Under the pieces are notes generated by a model. It saw only the letters and a program-made list of their open reading frames with translations. It did not search any database and had not been told where the DNA came from. This document shows, one piece after another, positions 41,418-50,278 of a DNA stretch of 50,278 nucleotides. The position numbers were made by a program, and so were the translations under genes. This stretch comes from an uncultured Alphaproteobacteria bacterium (GTDB lineage: Bacteria; Pseudomonadota; Alphaproteobacteria; VGEJ01): assembly GCA_913041535.1 (NCBI GenBank), contig CAJWJK010000005.1, positions 72,984 to 123,261 on the forward strand. Reading direction: 5' to 3'. The first letter of the stretch is position 1; every line of letters begins with the position of its first letter.

Positions 41418-41794
41418 AGTAAGAGATGTTTTTCTGGGCAAACCTTGTCCATAATCGCAAACAATTATGCGCTGACGCTTAACATTCAGGTATAGCTTGT
41501 CTATGGTTTAGTTGGTGTGGGTTGCTTTGTTGGTTGTATATCATTGGCAATTGATGTGTTTTGTCTTTGGTCAACCATCAATTTGCATCGTTTATAGAAT
41601 ACTAAACTATGATAAGCTTAGTTCTAGTGACCTTTGGAAATGGACACTATGTTGGTATGTGCTAAAGAAATTAAGCTTTTGGATGTTTTGGCAGTTGCAT
41701 TTGCCTCTACGGGTAAAATTGCTATGGATTGTGGCGATTAGTGGAAGCCAAGTTTAGCCTGCGCTAATTTCGGGCTGGATGAAGGATCAATAAC
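41418..41794 (+). other. 377-base intergenic region between ilvC and leuA
   Basis: No gene with family support was found here. The only longer frame (41512-41757, 81 codons) starts at a TTG without a ribosome site and is rich in Trp and Leu without resemblance to a known family, so I do not call it. The sequence is AT-rich with T/G-rich tracts (for example around 41500-41540). No strong hairpin, T-box or riboswitch was recognised. It presumably holds the leuA promoter and leader. Confidence 0.6.
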
Positions 41795-43348
41795 ATGAGC
41801 GATACCTTGCATTCGGACAGAGTTCGCATTTTTGACACCACATTGCGTGACGGGGAACAGTCGCCAGGTGCATCGATGAATCTTGATGAAAAAATTCGAA
41901 TTGCTGAGATTTTGGAACAAATGGGCGTTGATGTAATAGAAGCCGGGTTTCCAATAGCTTCCAATGGTGATTTTGAAGCAGTTCATGAAATATCCAAAAT
42001 TTTGCGCGAATCAACTGTATGTGGTCTTGCGCGTGCCGATAAGAAGGATATTGAGCGAGCAGCTGAGGCTTTGAAGCCAGCGCGACATAAGCGTATTCAT
42101 ACATTCATATCTACTAGTCCATTGCATATGAAATATAAACTTCAGATGGATCCGGAGGATGTGTGCCAAGCGGTAATTGACAGTGTCAAGTGGGCTCGTA
42201 ATCTTTGTGATGATGTTGAGTGGTCTCCAGAAGATGGGACTCGAACTGAGCATGATTTTCTCTGTCGCACAGTAGAGAGCGCTATTAATGCTGGGGCCAC
42301 TACGATTAATATTCCAGATACAGTTGGCTACTCGACCCCTGATGAGTTTGGCTCCTTAATTTCTATGCTATTTTTGAGAGTGCCGAATATAGATAAGGCT
42401 ATAGTGTCCACTCATTGCCATAATGATCTTGGTTTAGCTGTAGCCAATTCTTTGGCAGGTGTAGCCAATGGAGCTCGGCAGGTAGAGTGTGCTGTAAATG
42501 GTTTAGGAGAGCGCGCTGGAAACGCAGCGTTGGAGGAGGTGGTGATGTCATTGCACACACGTTCTGACATCTTGCCATATAGAAGTACTATTAAAACAGA
42601 ATTTATCACTAGGGTGTCGCACCTTGTATCCACTGTTACTGGCTTTGTTGTTCAGAACAATAAGGCTATTGTTGGGGCTAATGCCTTTGCACATGAAGCG
42701 GGCATTCATCAGGACGGTATGCTTAAACATTCCGGAACCTATGAGATCATGACTCCTGAATCTGTAGGTCTGGTACAATCAAAGCTTGTTCTGGGTAAAC
42801 ATTCTGGCCGACACGCCTTCCGGTCTAAACTTCAAGAACTAGGTTATGATCTTGGAGACAACGCTATTGAAGATGCATTTACCAGGTTCAAGAATCTTGC
42901 AGATCGTAAGAAAGATATATTTGATGACGATTTGGTGGCAATTGTAGATGATGAAGTTTTGAGAACAAATGATCGTATTAGATTACTGTCAATGAAGGTA
43001 ATTTGTGGTACTCACGACCGACAAACTGCTGACTTAGAGCTTGAGATCGATGGAACCACTAAAGCCACTTCAGCTACGGGAGACGGCCCTGTTGACGCCA
43101 CATTCAATGCAATCAAGGATCTTTTTCCTCACAAAGCATTGCTTCAACTATACCAAGTGAGCGCGGTGACTCAGGGAACTGACGCTCAGGCAGAGGTGAC
43201 GGTGCGACTTGAGGAGAATGGTAAATCAGTAAATGGACAAGGAGCGGACACGGATACTCTTGTTGCATCAGCACGAGCGTACGTTAACGCGTTAAACAAG
43301 CTTTTAGTAAAAAGGGATAAAACGGCTCCAAGAGCGCTATCGGCTTAA
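41795..43348 (+). CDS. leuA: 2-isopropylmalate synthase LeuA
   Basis: LeuA condenses acetyl-CoA and 2-oxoisovalerate in the first committed step of leucine synthesis. The 517-residue protein has the TIM-barrel motif FDTTLRDGEQSPGASMN (from about residue 13), the divalent metal motif STHCHNDLGLAVANSL, GLGERAGNAALEEVVM, and HEAGIHQDGMLKHSGTYE in the accessory region. A C-terminal regulatory domain follows (about 390-517), where leucine feedback is usually sensed. It is the long bacterial type with ATG 41795 as start. It follows ilvC, so leucine synthesis is fed by the preceding genes. Confidence 0.97.
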   Translation: MSDTLHSDRVRIFDTTLRDGEQSPGASMNLDEKIRIAEILEQMGVDVIEAGFPIASNGDFEAVHEISKILRESTVCGLARADKKDIERAAEALKPARHKRIHTFISTSPLHMKYKLQMDPEDVCQAVIDSVKWARNLCDDVEWSPEDGTRTEHDFLCRTVESAINAGATTINIPDTVGYSTPDEFGSLISMLFLRVPNIDKAIVSTHCHNDLGLAVANSLAGVANGARQVECAVNGLGERAGNAALEEVVMSLHTRSDILPYRSTIKTEFITRVSHLVSTVTGFVVQNNKAIVGANAFAHEAGIHQDGMLKHSGTYEIMTPESVGLVQSKLVLGKHSGRHAFRSKLQELGYDLGDNAIEDAFTRFKNLADRKKDIFDDDLVAIVDDEVLRTNDRIRLLSMKVICGTHDRQTADLELEIDGTTKATSATGDGPVDATFNAIKDLFPHKALLQLYQVSAVTQGTDAQAEVTVRLEENGKSVNGQGADTDTLVASARAYVNALNKLLVKRDKTAPRALSA

Positions 43349-43368
43349 TCATTTAAGTGCGTCATTAG

Positions 43369-44472
<1,104 letters not shown>

Positions 44473-44520
44473 TATTGGAAGCCGCGTCTCGGAACTGAAG
44501 AGCGGTGAAGGGTAGCGCAA

Positions 44521-45372
44521 ATGAACACAACTAGGAGCCGCTTAAAGGGTTTAGCGGTTCCGGTAAAGGTTGTTGTGCAGCGTTTTGCATTGGTAATGCT
44601 GATTGTTGCGGCGTCTGCAATGATCCTTTTGGGTAAGGCTGATACGTTAGTCGTAGAGCGGTTTCGGCTTATATTAACCGATGTTTCAGCTCCAATAGTG
44701 GAGGTTGTTTCTCATCCAGTGGCTGCATTTGGTGGCATGGTTAGGGGCCTAAATCAGATTTGGCACCTTCGGTCGGAAAATGAGAGATTGCGTGAAGAGG
44801 TTGAGCGTTTATCTAATTGGCAGTCTGTCGCAAGAAGGTTAGAGAGTGAGAATGCCATCTATAAGGAACAATTGCACTCTAGTGTGGAACCAAGAGTTGC
44901 ATTCGCATCAGCGCGTGTCATTGCAGATTCTGGTAGTCCTTTCGTGCGCACAATGCTGCTCAATGCAGGTGCTCGTGATGGAATCAGCAATGGTCAAGGA
45001 GTCGTAGCCCAAGTCGGACTTGTGGGGCGGATTGTAGATACAGGATCGAGGTCGAGTCGCATTTTATTAGTGACTGACCTTAATTCTCGTATACCGGTTG
45101 TTCTTGAACGATCTCGCCATAGAGCAATTTTGGTCGGTAACAATTCAGAATTGCCTCGTCTAACTTTTCTAAACGGCGGAGTAATGATTGAAGTTGGTGA
45201 TCGTGTAGCGACATCTGGTCATGGAGGCCTTATTCCGCCTGGTGTCCCTGTTGGTCGTGTGGTTTCAGTTATTGATGGAGTGGCAGTCGTTCAACCGTTT
45301 GTTGATTTGGATCGTCTAGAATACGTCCGTATACTTCGGTTTGAGTTGCCGCGATTATCAGGGGCTGACTAA
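44521..45372 (+). CDS. mreC: Rod shape-determining protein MreC
   Basis: MreC is a bitopic inner-membrane protein whose periplasmic part activates PBP2 and joins the elongasome. The 283-residue product has a basic cytoplasmic start, one membrane helix (about residues 20-41; FALVMLIVAASAMILLG), a coiled coil (HLRSENERLREEVERLSNW, about 80-110) and the beta-rich MreC domain (SARVIADSGSPFVRTMLLN, then GLVGRIVDTGSRSSRILL, GHGGLIPPGVPVGRVVSV). It follows mreB after 48 bases and the gene runs close to the mreD start. Confidence 0.95.
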   Translation: MNTTRSRLKGLAVPVKVVVQRFALVMLIVAASAMILLGKADTLVVERFRLILTDVSAPIVEVVSHPVAAFGGMVRGLNQIWHLRSENERLREEVERLSNWQSVARRLESENAIYKEQLHSSVEPRVAFASARVIADSGSPFVRTMLLNAGARDGISNGQGVVAQVGLVGRIVDTGSRSSRILLVTDLNSRIPVVLERSRHRAILVGNNSELPRLTFLNGGVMIEVGDRVATSGHGGLIPPGVPVGRVVSVIDGVAVVQPFVDLDRLEYVRILRFELPRLSGAD

Positions 45373-45388
45373 GTACGTTGTGGATGGT

Positions 45389-45904
45389 ATGAGGAGTGAA
45401 TGGGCGTCTCATACTCGTGCAGCGGTTTGCCGCGTGACGCCAGTAATACTAATTTTTCTGATGGTTCTTCTGGGCCTTATGCCTATCGGTATACCGTATG
45501 TTGATCCTGTTACACCAGCCCTTGGCATTATCTCGGTATACTATTGGAGCATACATCGACCAGAATATTGTCCAGCAGCTGGCGTATTTATTATAGGGTT
45601 ATTTCAAGATGCGCTTAGCGGAACGCCAATGGGAATGAGTTCGCTAATTTTTTTGGGTGTCTATGGAGTAGTTGTGTCACAACGGCGCGTACTCATTGGC
45701 AAAAGTGTTCTGGTTGAATGGCTGGGGTTTTTAATACTTGGCTCCGTTGCTATCACATCTCAGTGGGCTTTAAGTGCTATGTTTTTCGAATTTTTCATTG
45801 ATCCACGTCCTGCTTTGACACAGTGCTTGTTCTCTGCTGCATTCTATCCATGCGTTGCGTGGATCTTTGGAAGGGTGCGGCGGAGCCTAATGGAAACTGT
45901 TTGA
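45389..45904 (+). CDS. mreD: Rod shape-determining protein MreD
   Basis: MreD is a polytopic inner-membrane partner of MreC in the elongasome. I choose ATG 45389, giving 171 residues; GTG 45380 is possible, and the frame is open from 45341 inside mreC. The protein is almost entirely hydrophobic, with about five or six helices (PVILIFLMVLLGLMPIGIPY, FIIGLFQDALSGTPMGMSSL and others). The segment GLFQDALSGTPMGMS fits the family's conserved loop. The stop is two bases before mrdA. Low sequence conservation is usual in MreD, so order in the cluster is part of the evidence. Confidence 0.9.
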   Translation: MRSEWASHTRAAVCRVTPVILIFLMVLLGLMPIGIPYVDPVTPALGIISVYYWSIHRPEYCPAAGVFIIGLFQDALSGTPMGMSSLIFLGVYGVVVSQRRVLIGKSVLVEWLGFLILGSVAITSQWALSAMFFEFFIDPRPALTQCLFSAAFYPCVAWIFGRVRRSLMETV

Positions 45905-45905
45905 G

Positions 45906-47810
45906 ATGCGAAGAGACCTTGGACTGCAGAAAATTCTGACTCGTCGTGCTTCTATACTCACCGCGTGTCAGGCTGGGTTGTTGTTTTTGCTGGCAGGCCG
46001 CCTTTATGACCTTCAGGTTGTACAGTCTGATCTATACAAACTACTCGCTGATGAGAACCGTATTAATCTGCGTCTTTTGCCGCCACGTCGCGGCAAGATT
46101 CTCGATAGATTTGGGATTGAGATAGCAACTAACCGATTGAATTATAGGGTTGTTTTGGTTCCTGAGGATACAGGAGACGTTGAGAGGACTATGGACGCTC
46201 TATCGGAGCTTATTTCAATTAGCACCCATGAGCGGCGCAAGGTTCTTCGAGAAGTGATGAGAAATCGATCTTTTGTTCCAGTCATGGCCGCGGAAAATCT
46301 AACATGGGAAGAATTTTCAAAGGTGAATGTCCATAGTCCAGACTTGCCGGGAATACATCCGGAGGTTGGAGAATCGCGACACTATAGGTTGGGGGAGGCG
46401 TTTGGTCATGTTGTTGGCTACGTGGCGACAGTAGCTGAGGATGAACTTAATGGGGATCCTCTTCTTGAACTGCCAGGTTTTAGAGTTGGTAAGAGTGGTG
46501 TTGAGAAAACCTATGACCTTAAGTTGAGAGGGACAGCGGGTAACAGAAGAGTGGAGGTTAATGCCTACGGTCGTATTATTCGCGAGCTTGCGCGAAATGA
46601 GGGTAAACCAGGTGTTGATACCACCCTAACCATCGACGCTGATCTGCAGCATATGGCTTACAAGCGCTTAGGTGGTGAAAGTGGGTCAATAGTTGTTGTT
46701 GATGTGCATACGGGAGAAATTCTTTCACTTGTATCTACTCCAGGCTTTGATCCTAACGCATTTAATGTTGGACTGGATCAGGAAACATGGCATTCGCTTC
46801 TAAATGACGCCAGGGCTCCACTAATCAATAAGGGAATATCTGGCCAATATCCTCCTGGCTCCACATTTAAGATGATGGTTGGGCTTGCTGCACTTGAAGC
46901 AGGAATAGTAGGCCCTAACCACTCAGTGCAATGCAAGGGGTCGGTTCGGCTGGGAAATCACGAATTCTATTGTTGGAAAGAAGGGGGGCACGGGCATGTT
47001 GGATTCGTGGATGCATTTGTACGTTCATGTGACTCTTTTTTCTACGACGTTGCGCTACGAACCGGTGTGACGAGGATTGCTGAAATGGCCCATCGGTTTG
47101 GTCTTGGTAGCACTGCCAATATTGAATTACCGTCTGAGCGCTCAGGACTGATTCCTACTAAGGAATGGAAGCAAGCTGTTCGGGGTGAGCCGTGGCAGAA
47201 AGGTGAAACACTTGTTACTGGCATAGGGCAAGGTTACGTATTGGCGACGCCATTGCAATTAGCAACGATGACAGCTCAAATTGCTAATGGAGGGCACAAA
47301 CTGCAACCCCATGTGGTGCGTAACACTTCATCTGGTAATACCGAGGCGTCGGATAAATTGATAGACGGAGTTCACTCATCCACTCAAAGTGGTTTATCAT
47401 TGGGGGTCAGCAGCGAAGCGCTAGAGCTAATTAAAGCTGGTATGGAGGGTGTAACGCAAAGAAGAACTGGCACAGCTTTCCGTTCGCGGATATATGATGT
47501 TCGTTACGCGATGGCAGGAAAAACTGGAACGTCTCAGGTTCGTCGAATATCGAAACGCGAACGTCTAGCTCGTATACGAAAAAATGAAGAGAAACCATGG
47601 ATAGAAAGAGATCATGCCTTATTTGTGGGATATGCTCCTATGGATGCTCCACAATTCGCAATATCGATAGTGGTTGAGCACGGTGGGTCAGGGGCGAAAG
47701 TTGCTGCTCCTATAGCGCGAGATGTACTTCTTGAGGTCCAACAACTTCAATTCAGAAGAAAACGATCGCACCCGGGATTCCAACAAGCCGTCCGTACAGA
47801 GTTAGGCTAG
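45906..47810 (+). CDS. mrdA: Penicillin-binding protein 2 (elongasome transpeptidase)
   Basis: PBP2 crosslinks the side-wall peptidoglycan as partner of RodA. The 634-residue protein has a short cytoplasmic tail, a membrane helix (about residues 17-36), a dimerisation domain with NRLNYRVVLVPED and the pedestal region, and the transpeptidase domain. Active-site motifs are GSTFKMM with the catalytic Ser319 and Lys322, the second motif SCDSFFYDV, and the third KTGTSQV (about residue 539). ATG 45906 follows mreD directly and rodA follows after 5 bases. All motifs are intact, so beta-lactam sensitivity of this target is expected. Confidence 0.96.
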   Translation: MRRDLGLQKILTRRASILTACQAGLLFLLAGRLYDLQVVQSDLYKLLADENRINLRLLPPRRGKILDRFGIEIATNRLNYRVVLVPEDTGDVERTMDALSELISISTHERRKVLREVMRNRSFVPVMAAENLTWEEFSKVNVHSPDLPGIHPEVGESRHYRLGEAFGHVVGYVATVAEDELNGDPLLELPGFRVGKSGVEKTYDLKLRGTAGNRRVEVNAYGRIIRELARNEGKPGVDTTLTIDADLQHMAYKRLGGESGSIVVVDVHTGEILSLVSTPGFDPNAFNVGLDQETWHSLLNDARAPLINKGISGQYPPGSTFKMMVGLAALEAGIVGPNHSVQCKGSVRLGNHEFYCWKEGGHGHVGFVDAFVRSCDSFFYDVALRTGVTRIAEMAHRFGLGSTANIELPSERSGLIPTKEWKQAVRGEPWQKGETLVTGIGQGYVLATPLQLATMTAQIANGGHKLQPHVVRNTSSGNTEASDKLIDGVHSSTQSGLSLGVSSEALELIKAGMEGVTQRRTGTAFRSRIYDVRYAMAGKTGTSQVRRISKRERLARIRKNEEKPWIERDHALFVGYAPMDAPQFAISIVVEHGGSGAKVAAPIARDVLLEVQQLQFRRKRSHPGFQQAVRTELG

Positions 47811-47815
47811 ATGAT

Positions 47816-48964
47816 ATGGAGACAGCGACCTGGGGGAATCAGGGAAAATTAACCATCCGTCAAAAGCTTTGGGCGTTGGACTGGCCTCTTGTAACGTTAA
47901 TTTGCGTCACTGCTGTTATTGGAATAATCATCCTTCTGTCGTCGACCAATGGCCAATGGGAAGGCCTAATTCTCCGGCAGTCCATTCGTTTTGGAATAGC
48001 ATTGGTCGCCATGATAATTATTGCTCTCGTAGATATTCGATTCTGGATGCGATACGCGTACACATTGTATGGCGCTGCCTTTGTAATGCTTGTTGCTGTC
48101 GAATTGATGGGGTCCGTTGGCATGGGTGCACAGCGTTGGGTGGACGTAGGTATCATCAGACTGCAACCATCTGAACTGATGAAAGTCGCCTTGGTATTGG
48201 CGCTGTCCCGTTATTTTCACGGGTGCACGTTAGACGATATAACTCGACTCAGGCGGCTGATTATTCCTACGGGGATGATTGTCTGTCCTGTAGCTTTAGT
48301 GCTTCGTCAACCGGATCTGGGGACAGCTATTTTGTTGGTTTTTGGTGGCGGCGCAATATTTCTTTTAGCTGGCGTAAAGCTATGGAAATTTGCCGCATTT
48401 GTGGCGGTTATAGTGGGTAGTTTGCCATTTGCTTGGCGCTTACTTCATGATTATCAGAGAGAGAGGATTTTGACTTTTTTAGATCCTCACCGCGACCCAC
48501 TGGGTGCCGGATATCATATTCTTCAGTCAAAAATCGCTCTTGGATCAGGTGGGGTGTTTGGCCGTGGATATATGAAAGGGACCCAGACTCATTTGAATTT
48601 TTTGCCGGAAAAACAGACTGACTTTGCTTTTACGATGTTAGCGGAGGAATTTGGTCTGATAGGAGGACTTGCTTTGCTTGTTCTTTATACGATCATTCTA
48701 ATCTACTGCATTTTCATGTCACTCCAGGCAAGAAGTCATTTTGCCCGCTTATTAGGGTTAGGAGTTGCAAATACTTACTTTCTCTACGTATTTATTAATA
48801 TTGCCATGGTGACGGGGTTAATACCTGTTGTGGGGGTTCCGTTGCCATTGATTTCCTATGGGGGAACGGCAATGATTACTTTGTTGGCTGGGTTTGGTCT
48901 CGTAATGTGCGTTTCCATTCATCGAGAAACAACGATCCCTAGGTCACAGTTGTGGCAACCATGA
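47816..48964 (+). CDS. rodA: Elongasome peptidoglycan polymerase RodA (SEDS family)
   Basis: RodA polymerises lipid II along the side wall together with PBP2. The 382-residue protein has about ten membrane helices and the SEDS landmarks GAQRWVDVGIIRLQPSELMK, RQPDLGTAILLVFGG, the DFAFTMLAEEFGLIGG segment (catalytic Asp region) and PLISYGGTAMITLLAGFGL. Compared with the ftsW copy at 2045, the cluster position and the RQPDLGTA motif identify it as RodA. It follows mrdA after 5 bases and ends 6 bases from the convergent enoyl-CoA hydratase gene. Confidence 0.96.
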   Translation: METATWGNQGKLTIRQKLWALDWPLVTLICVTAVIGIIILLSSTNGQWEGLILRQSIRFGIALVAMIIIALVDIRFWMRYAYTLYGAAFVMLVAVELMGSVGMGAQRWVDVGIIRLQPSELMKVALVLALSRYFHGCTLDDITRLRRLIIPTGMIVCPVALVLRQPDLGTAILLVFGGGAIFLLAGVKLWKFAAFVAVIVGSLPFAWRLLHDYQRERILTFLDPHRDPLGAGYHILQSKIALGSGGVFGRGYMKGTQTHLNFLPEKQTDFAFTMLAEEFGLIGGLALLVLYTIILIYCIFMSLQARSHFARLLGLGVANTYFLYVFINIAMVTGLIPVVGVPLPLISYGGTAMITLLAGFGLVMCVSIHRETTIPRSQLWQP

Positions 48965-48970
48965 TCTTCA

Positions 48971-49768
48971 TTACTGGCCAGTGAATTTGGGTGTGCGCTT
49001 GGAAATAAAAGCTTCAACTGCTTCCTCAAAATCAGCTGTTGCCGTGCTGTTTCCCAATTGTGTGGCCTCGGCACTGAGCTGTTCGTCTAGGGAGCTTAAC
49101 CATGACGTGTTGAACAGAGATTTTGCATTGGCGTAGGCCTGTGTGGGCCCAGATGCAAGTCTTAATCCTAGTTTCTCTGTCTCCGTTTCTAATTGTTTGT
49201 CATCCACGACACTGTTTACAAGGCCGTAGCTTAGCGCAGTCTGGGCATCAAACCGGTCAGCTAGTAGTGCAAGCTCTCTTGCTCGTCTTTCCCCGATAAG
49301 TCTTGGCAAAAAGTATGTACTACCTCCATCGGGACTCAAGCCCATTCGTGCGTAAGCTAATGTGAAAAATGAAGTATTGCTAGAGATCGTTATGTCACAC
49401 GCCATTGCAAGGCTAATACCGAATCCGGCAACAGCGCCTCGCGTGCTAGCTACCGCTGGCTTTGGAGCTTGTCGGAGAGCCGTAATGATTTGATGTACTT
49501 GGCCCGCAAATAGCTCGAAGTGTTTGGCTCGGGTATTTCGGTCCGCTCCCATGACTTCGGCAAACATCTTTACATCGCCACCGCTACAAAAACTCTCGCC
49601 AGACCCCGTTATGATTATGCAGCGTACGGTCGAATCATTGCCTGCATTCGTTATCGTTTCAAGAAGACTCTGTGCCATCGCGCGATCCAGAGCGTTGCGA
49701 CTAGCGGGGCGATTTAGGGTCAGTTTGCAGACGCCTTTTCTATGTTCAATTAGTAGGGGTTCGTTCAT
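48971..49768 (-). CDS. Enoyl-CoA hydratase/isomerase family protein (PaaG-like)
   Basis: A crotonase-fold enzyme of 265 residues acting on acyl-CoA thioesters. The oxyanion-hole segments are FCSGGDVKMFAE (about residue 62) and TRGAVAGFGISLAMACD (about 110-126). The catalytic region reads ARMGLSPDGGSTYFLPRLIG, with Asp after Pro as in PaaG-type isomerases rather than the two glutamates of hydratases. So an isomerase activity, such as 2-(1,2-epoxyphenyl)acetyl-CoA isomerase, is possible, but no pathway neighbours support it. A DUF1330 gene lies just upstream on the same strand. Start ATG 49768. Confidence 0.85.
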   Translation of the reverse strand: MNEPLLIEHRKGVCKLTLNRPASRNALDRAMAQSLLETITNAGNDSTVRCIIITGSGESFCSGGDVKMFAEVMGADRNTRAKHFELFAGQVHQIITALRQAPKPAVASTRGAVAGFGISLAMACDITISSNTSFFTLAYARMGLSPDGGSTYFLPRLIGERRARELALLADRFDAQTALSYGLVNSVVDDKQLETETEKLGLRLASGPTQAYANAKSLFNTSWLSSLDEQLSAEATQLGNSTATADFEEAVEAFISKRTPKFTGQ

Positions 49769-49796
49769 GAGTATTTCCTAGTAGTGCATTAGGGCC

Positions 49797-50087
49797 TTAA
49801 TCTATGCCATCTACGATTATTAGTTCAGAGGTGGTAGATTGATGGCGTAATTTAATAAGCTCCTGGTATTCTGGAGATTGATAGAAAGTTTCGGCAGCCT
49901 CGCGGTTAGAGAACTTAATTACAACTATACGGCGGTGTTCTGGAGGGCCTTCGAGAGTTTGGACCGGGCCACCACGAACTATGAATTGTCCGCCAAAATT
50001 TGAAAGCGTTTGCGGACTTTGTTCCGTATACTTCTTGTATGCTTCGTGATCATGGACATCAATTCGCGTAATTAGATATGCAGACAT
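49797..50087 (-). CDS. DUF1330 family protein
   Basis: A 96-residue protein of the dimeric alpha/beta-barrel DUF1330 family, of unknown function. Markers are MSAYLITRIDVHDHEAYKKY at the start, GGQFIVRGGPVQTLEGP in the middle and VVIKFSNREAAETFYQSPEY, all typical. Members are often single-domain and resemble antibiotic biosynthesis monooxygenases in fold, but no cofactor or substrate is known here. It sits 28 bases upstream of the enoyl-CoA hydratase gene and could be co-transcribed with it. Confidence 0.88.
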   Translation of the reverse strand: MSAYLITRIDVHDHEAYKKYTEQSPQTLSNFGGQFIVRGGPVQTLEGPPEHRRIVVIKFSNREAAETFYQSPEYQELIKLRHQSTTSELIIVDGID

Positions 50088-50188
50088 GTAAACAACTCCA
50101 GAAGGTAATTATATTCTAATTGTTTAACAGGTATTCTGTGAATATGTTAGCTTCGTTTAGGTAAGCATAAGGCCAGTACTTGCAAAGG

Positions 50189-50217
50189 TCGACAAGTGTG
50201 TAGAGCTTTGCTATAGC
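50189..50217 (+). promoter_or_regulatory. Candidate tRNA-Lys promoter
   Basis: TCGACA (50189-50194) and TATAGC (50212-50217), separated by 17 bases, precede the tRNA. The implied start near 50224 would be at or next to the tRNA 5' end, giving almost no 5' leader. The -10 has four of six consensus bases, so confidence is modest. Confidence 0.35.
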
Positions 50218-50224
50218 CGGTATG

Positions 50225-50278
<54 letters not shown>

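Noticed and set aside
41512-41757. 81-codon frame with many Trp and Leu codons upstream of leuA
   Set aside because: It starts at a TTG with no ribosome site, resembles no known family and has an odd amino acid composition for a leader peptide, which would normally be short and rich in codons for the regulated amino acid.

Overview
The window is a chromosomal segment of an alphaproteobacterium, probably a moderately AT-rich, Rhodospirillales-like lineage such as is often recovered from metagenomes (the exact lineage is inferred, not proven). The evidence is: a two-piece (circularly permuted) tmRNA gene next to an alphaproteobacterial-type SspB; the fumC / ribbon-helix-helix / DUF4169 neighbourhood; an FtsZ with a very long linker ending in [12 protein letters not shown]; an anabolic acetolactate synthase with the motif AGEAS in place of GDGS; and the order mrp-hflK-hflC-DUF2065-Do protease-miaA-ilvB-ilvN-ilvC-leuA-mreBCD-mrdA-rodA. 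Genes are tightly packed, often with 4-base ATGA/GTGA overlaps, and TTG or GTG starts are common.

Layout. (1) 1-12.7 kb, + strand: the division and cell wall cluster mraY (5' end outside the window), murD, ftsW, murG, murC, murB, ddl, ftsQ, ftsA, ftsZ, lpxC. (2) 12.8-17.6 kb, + strand: bamD, recN, ligA. (3) 17.5-24.3 kb, - strand: an M24B aminopeptidase P, prmA, a UvrD/PcrA helicase, an exported pentapeptide-repeat protein, a thioesterase and a GFA-family protein. (4) 24.5-25.9 kb, + strand: an FAD-linked D-lactate/glycolate-type dehydrogenase. (5) 25.9-30.7 kb, - strand: an AlsS-like ThDP enzyme, DUF4169, a ribbon-helix-helix protein, fumC, sspB and the split ssrA gene. (6) 30.8-31.7 kb: thyX (+). 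(7) 31.8-32.9 kb: mrp (-), divergent from (8) 33.0-36.8 kb, + strand: hflK, hflC, a DUF2065 protein and a Do-type protease. (9) 36.9-43.3 kb, + strand: miaA, ilvB, ilvN, ilvC, leuA. (10) 43.4-49.0 kb, + strand: the rod-shape cluster mreB, mreC, mreD, mrdA, rodA. (11) 49.0-50.1 kb, - strand: an enoyl-CoA hydratase family protein and a DUF1330 protein, then a tRNA-Lys(CTT) cut by the window edge.

How the parts work together. Region 1 makes lipid II and builds the divisome, and region 10 makes the elongasome, so both peptidoglycan synthesis machines lie in this window. bamD and lpxC add outer-membrane biogenesis. Envelope and cytosolic protein quality control is strongly represented by HflKC, a Do protease, and ssrA with its ClpXP adaptor SspB. 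ilvB, ilvN, ilvC and leuA give branched-chain amino acid synthesis.

The most notable findings are the split tmRNA, which encodes the tag (A)ANDNYAGEARLAA and lies directly upstream of sspB on the same strand, and a shared short motif between the SspB C-terminus (IVNLNEFRKK) and the N-terminus of the nearby DUF4169 protein (VVDLNKYREKK), which suggests both could contact the same partner. I saw no insertion sequence, prophage, CRISPR array or rRNA gene.
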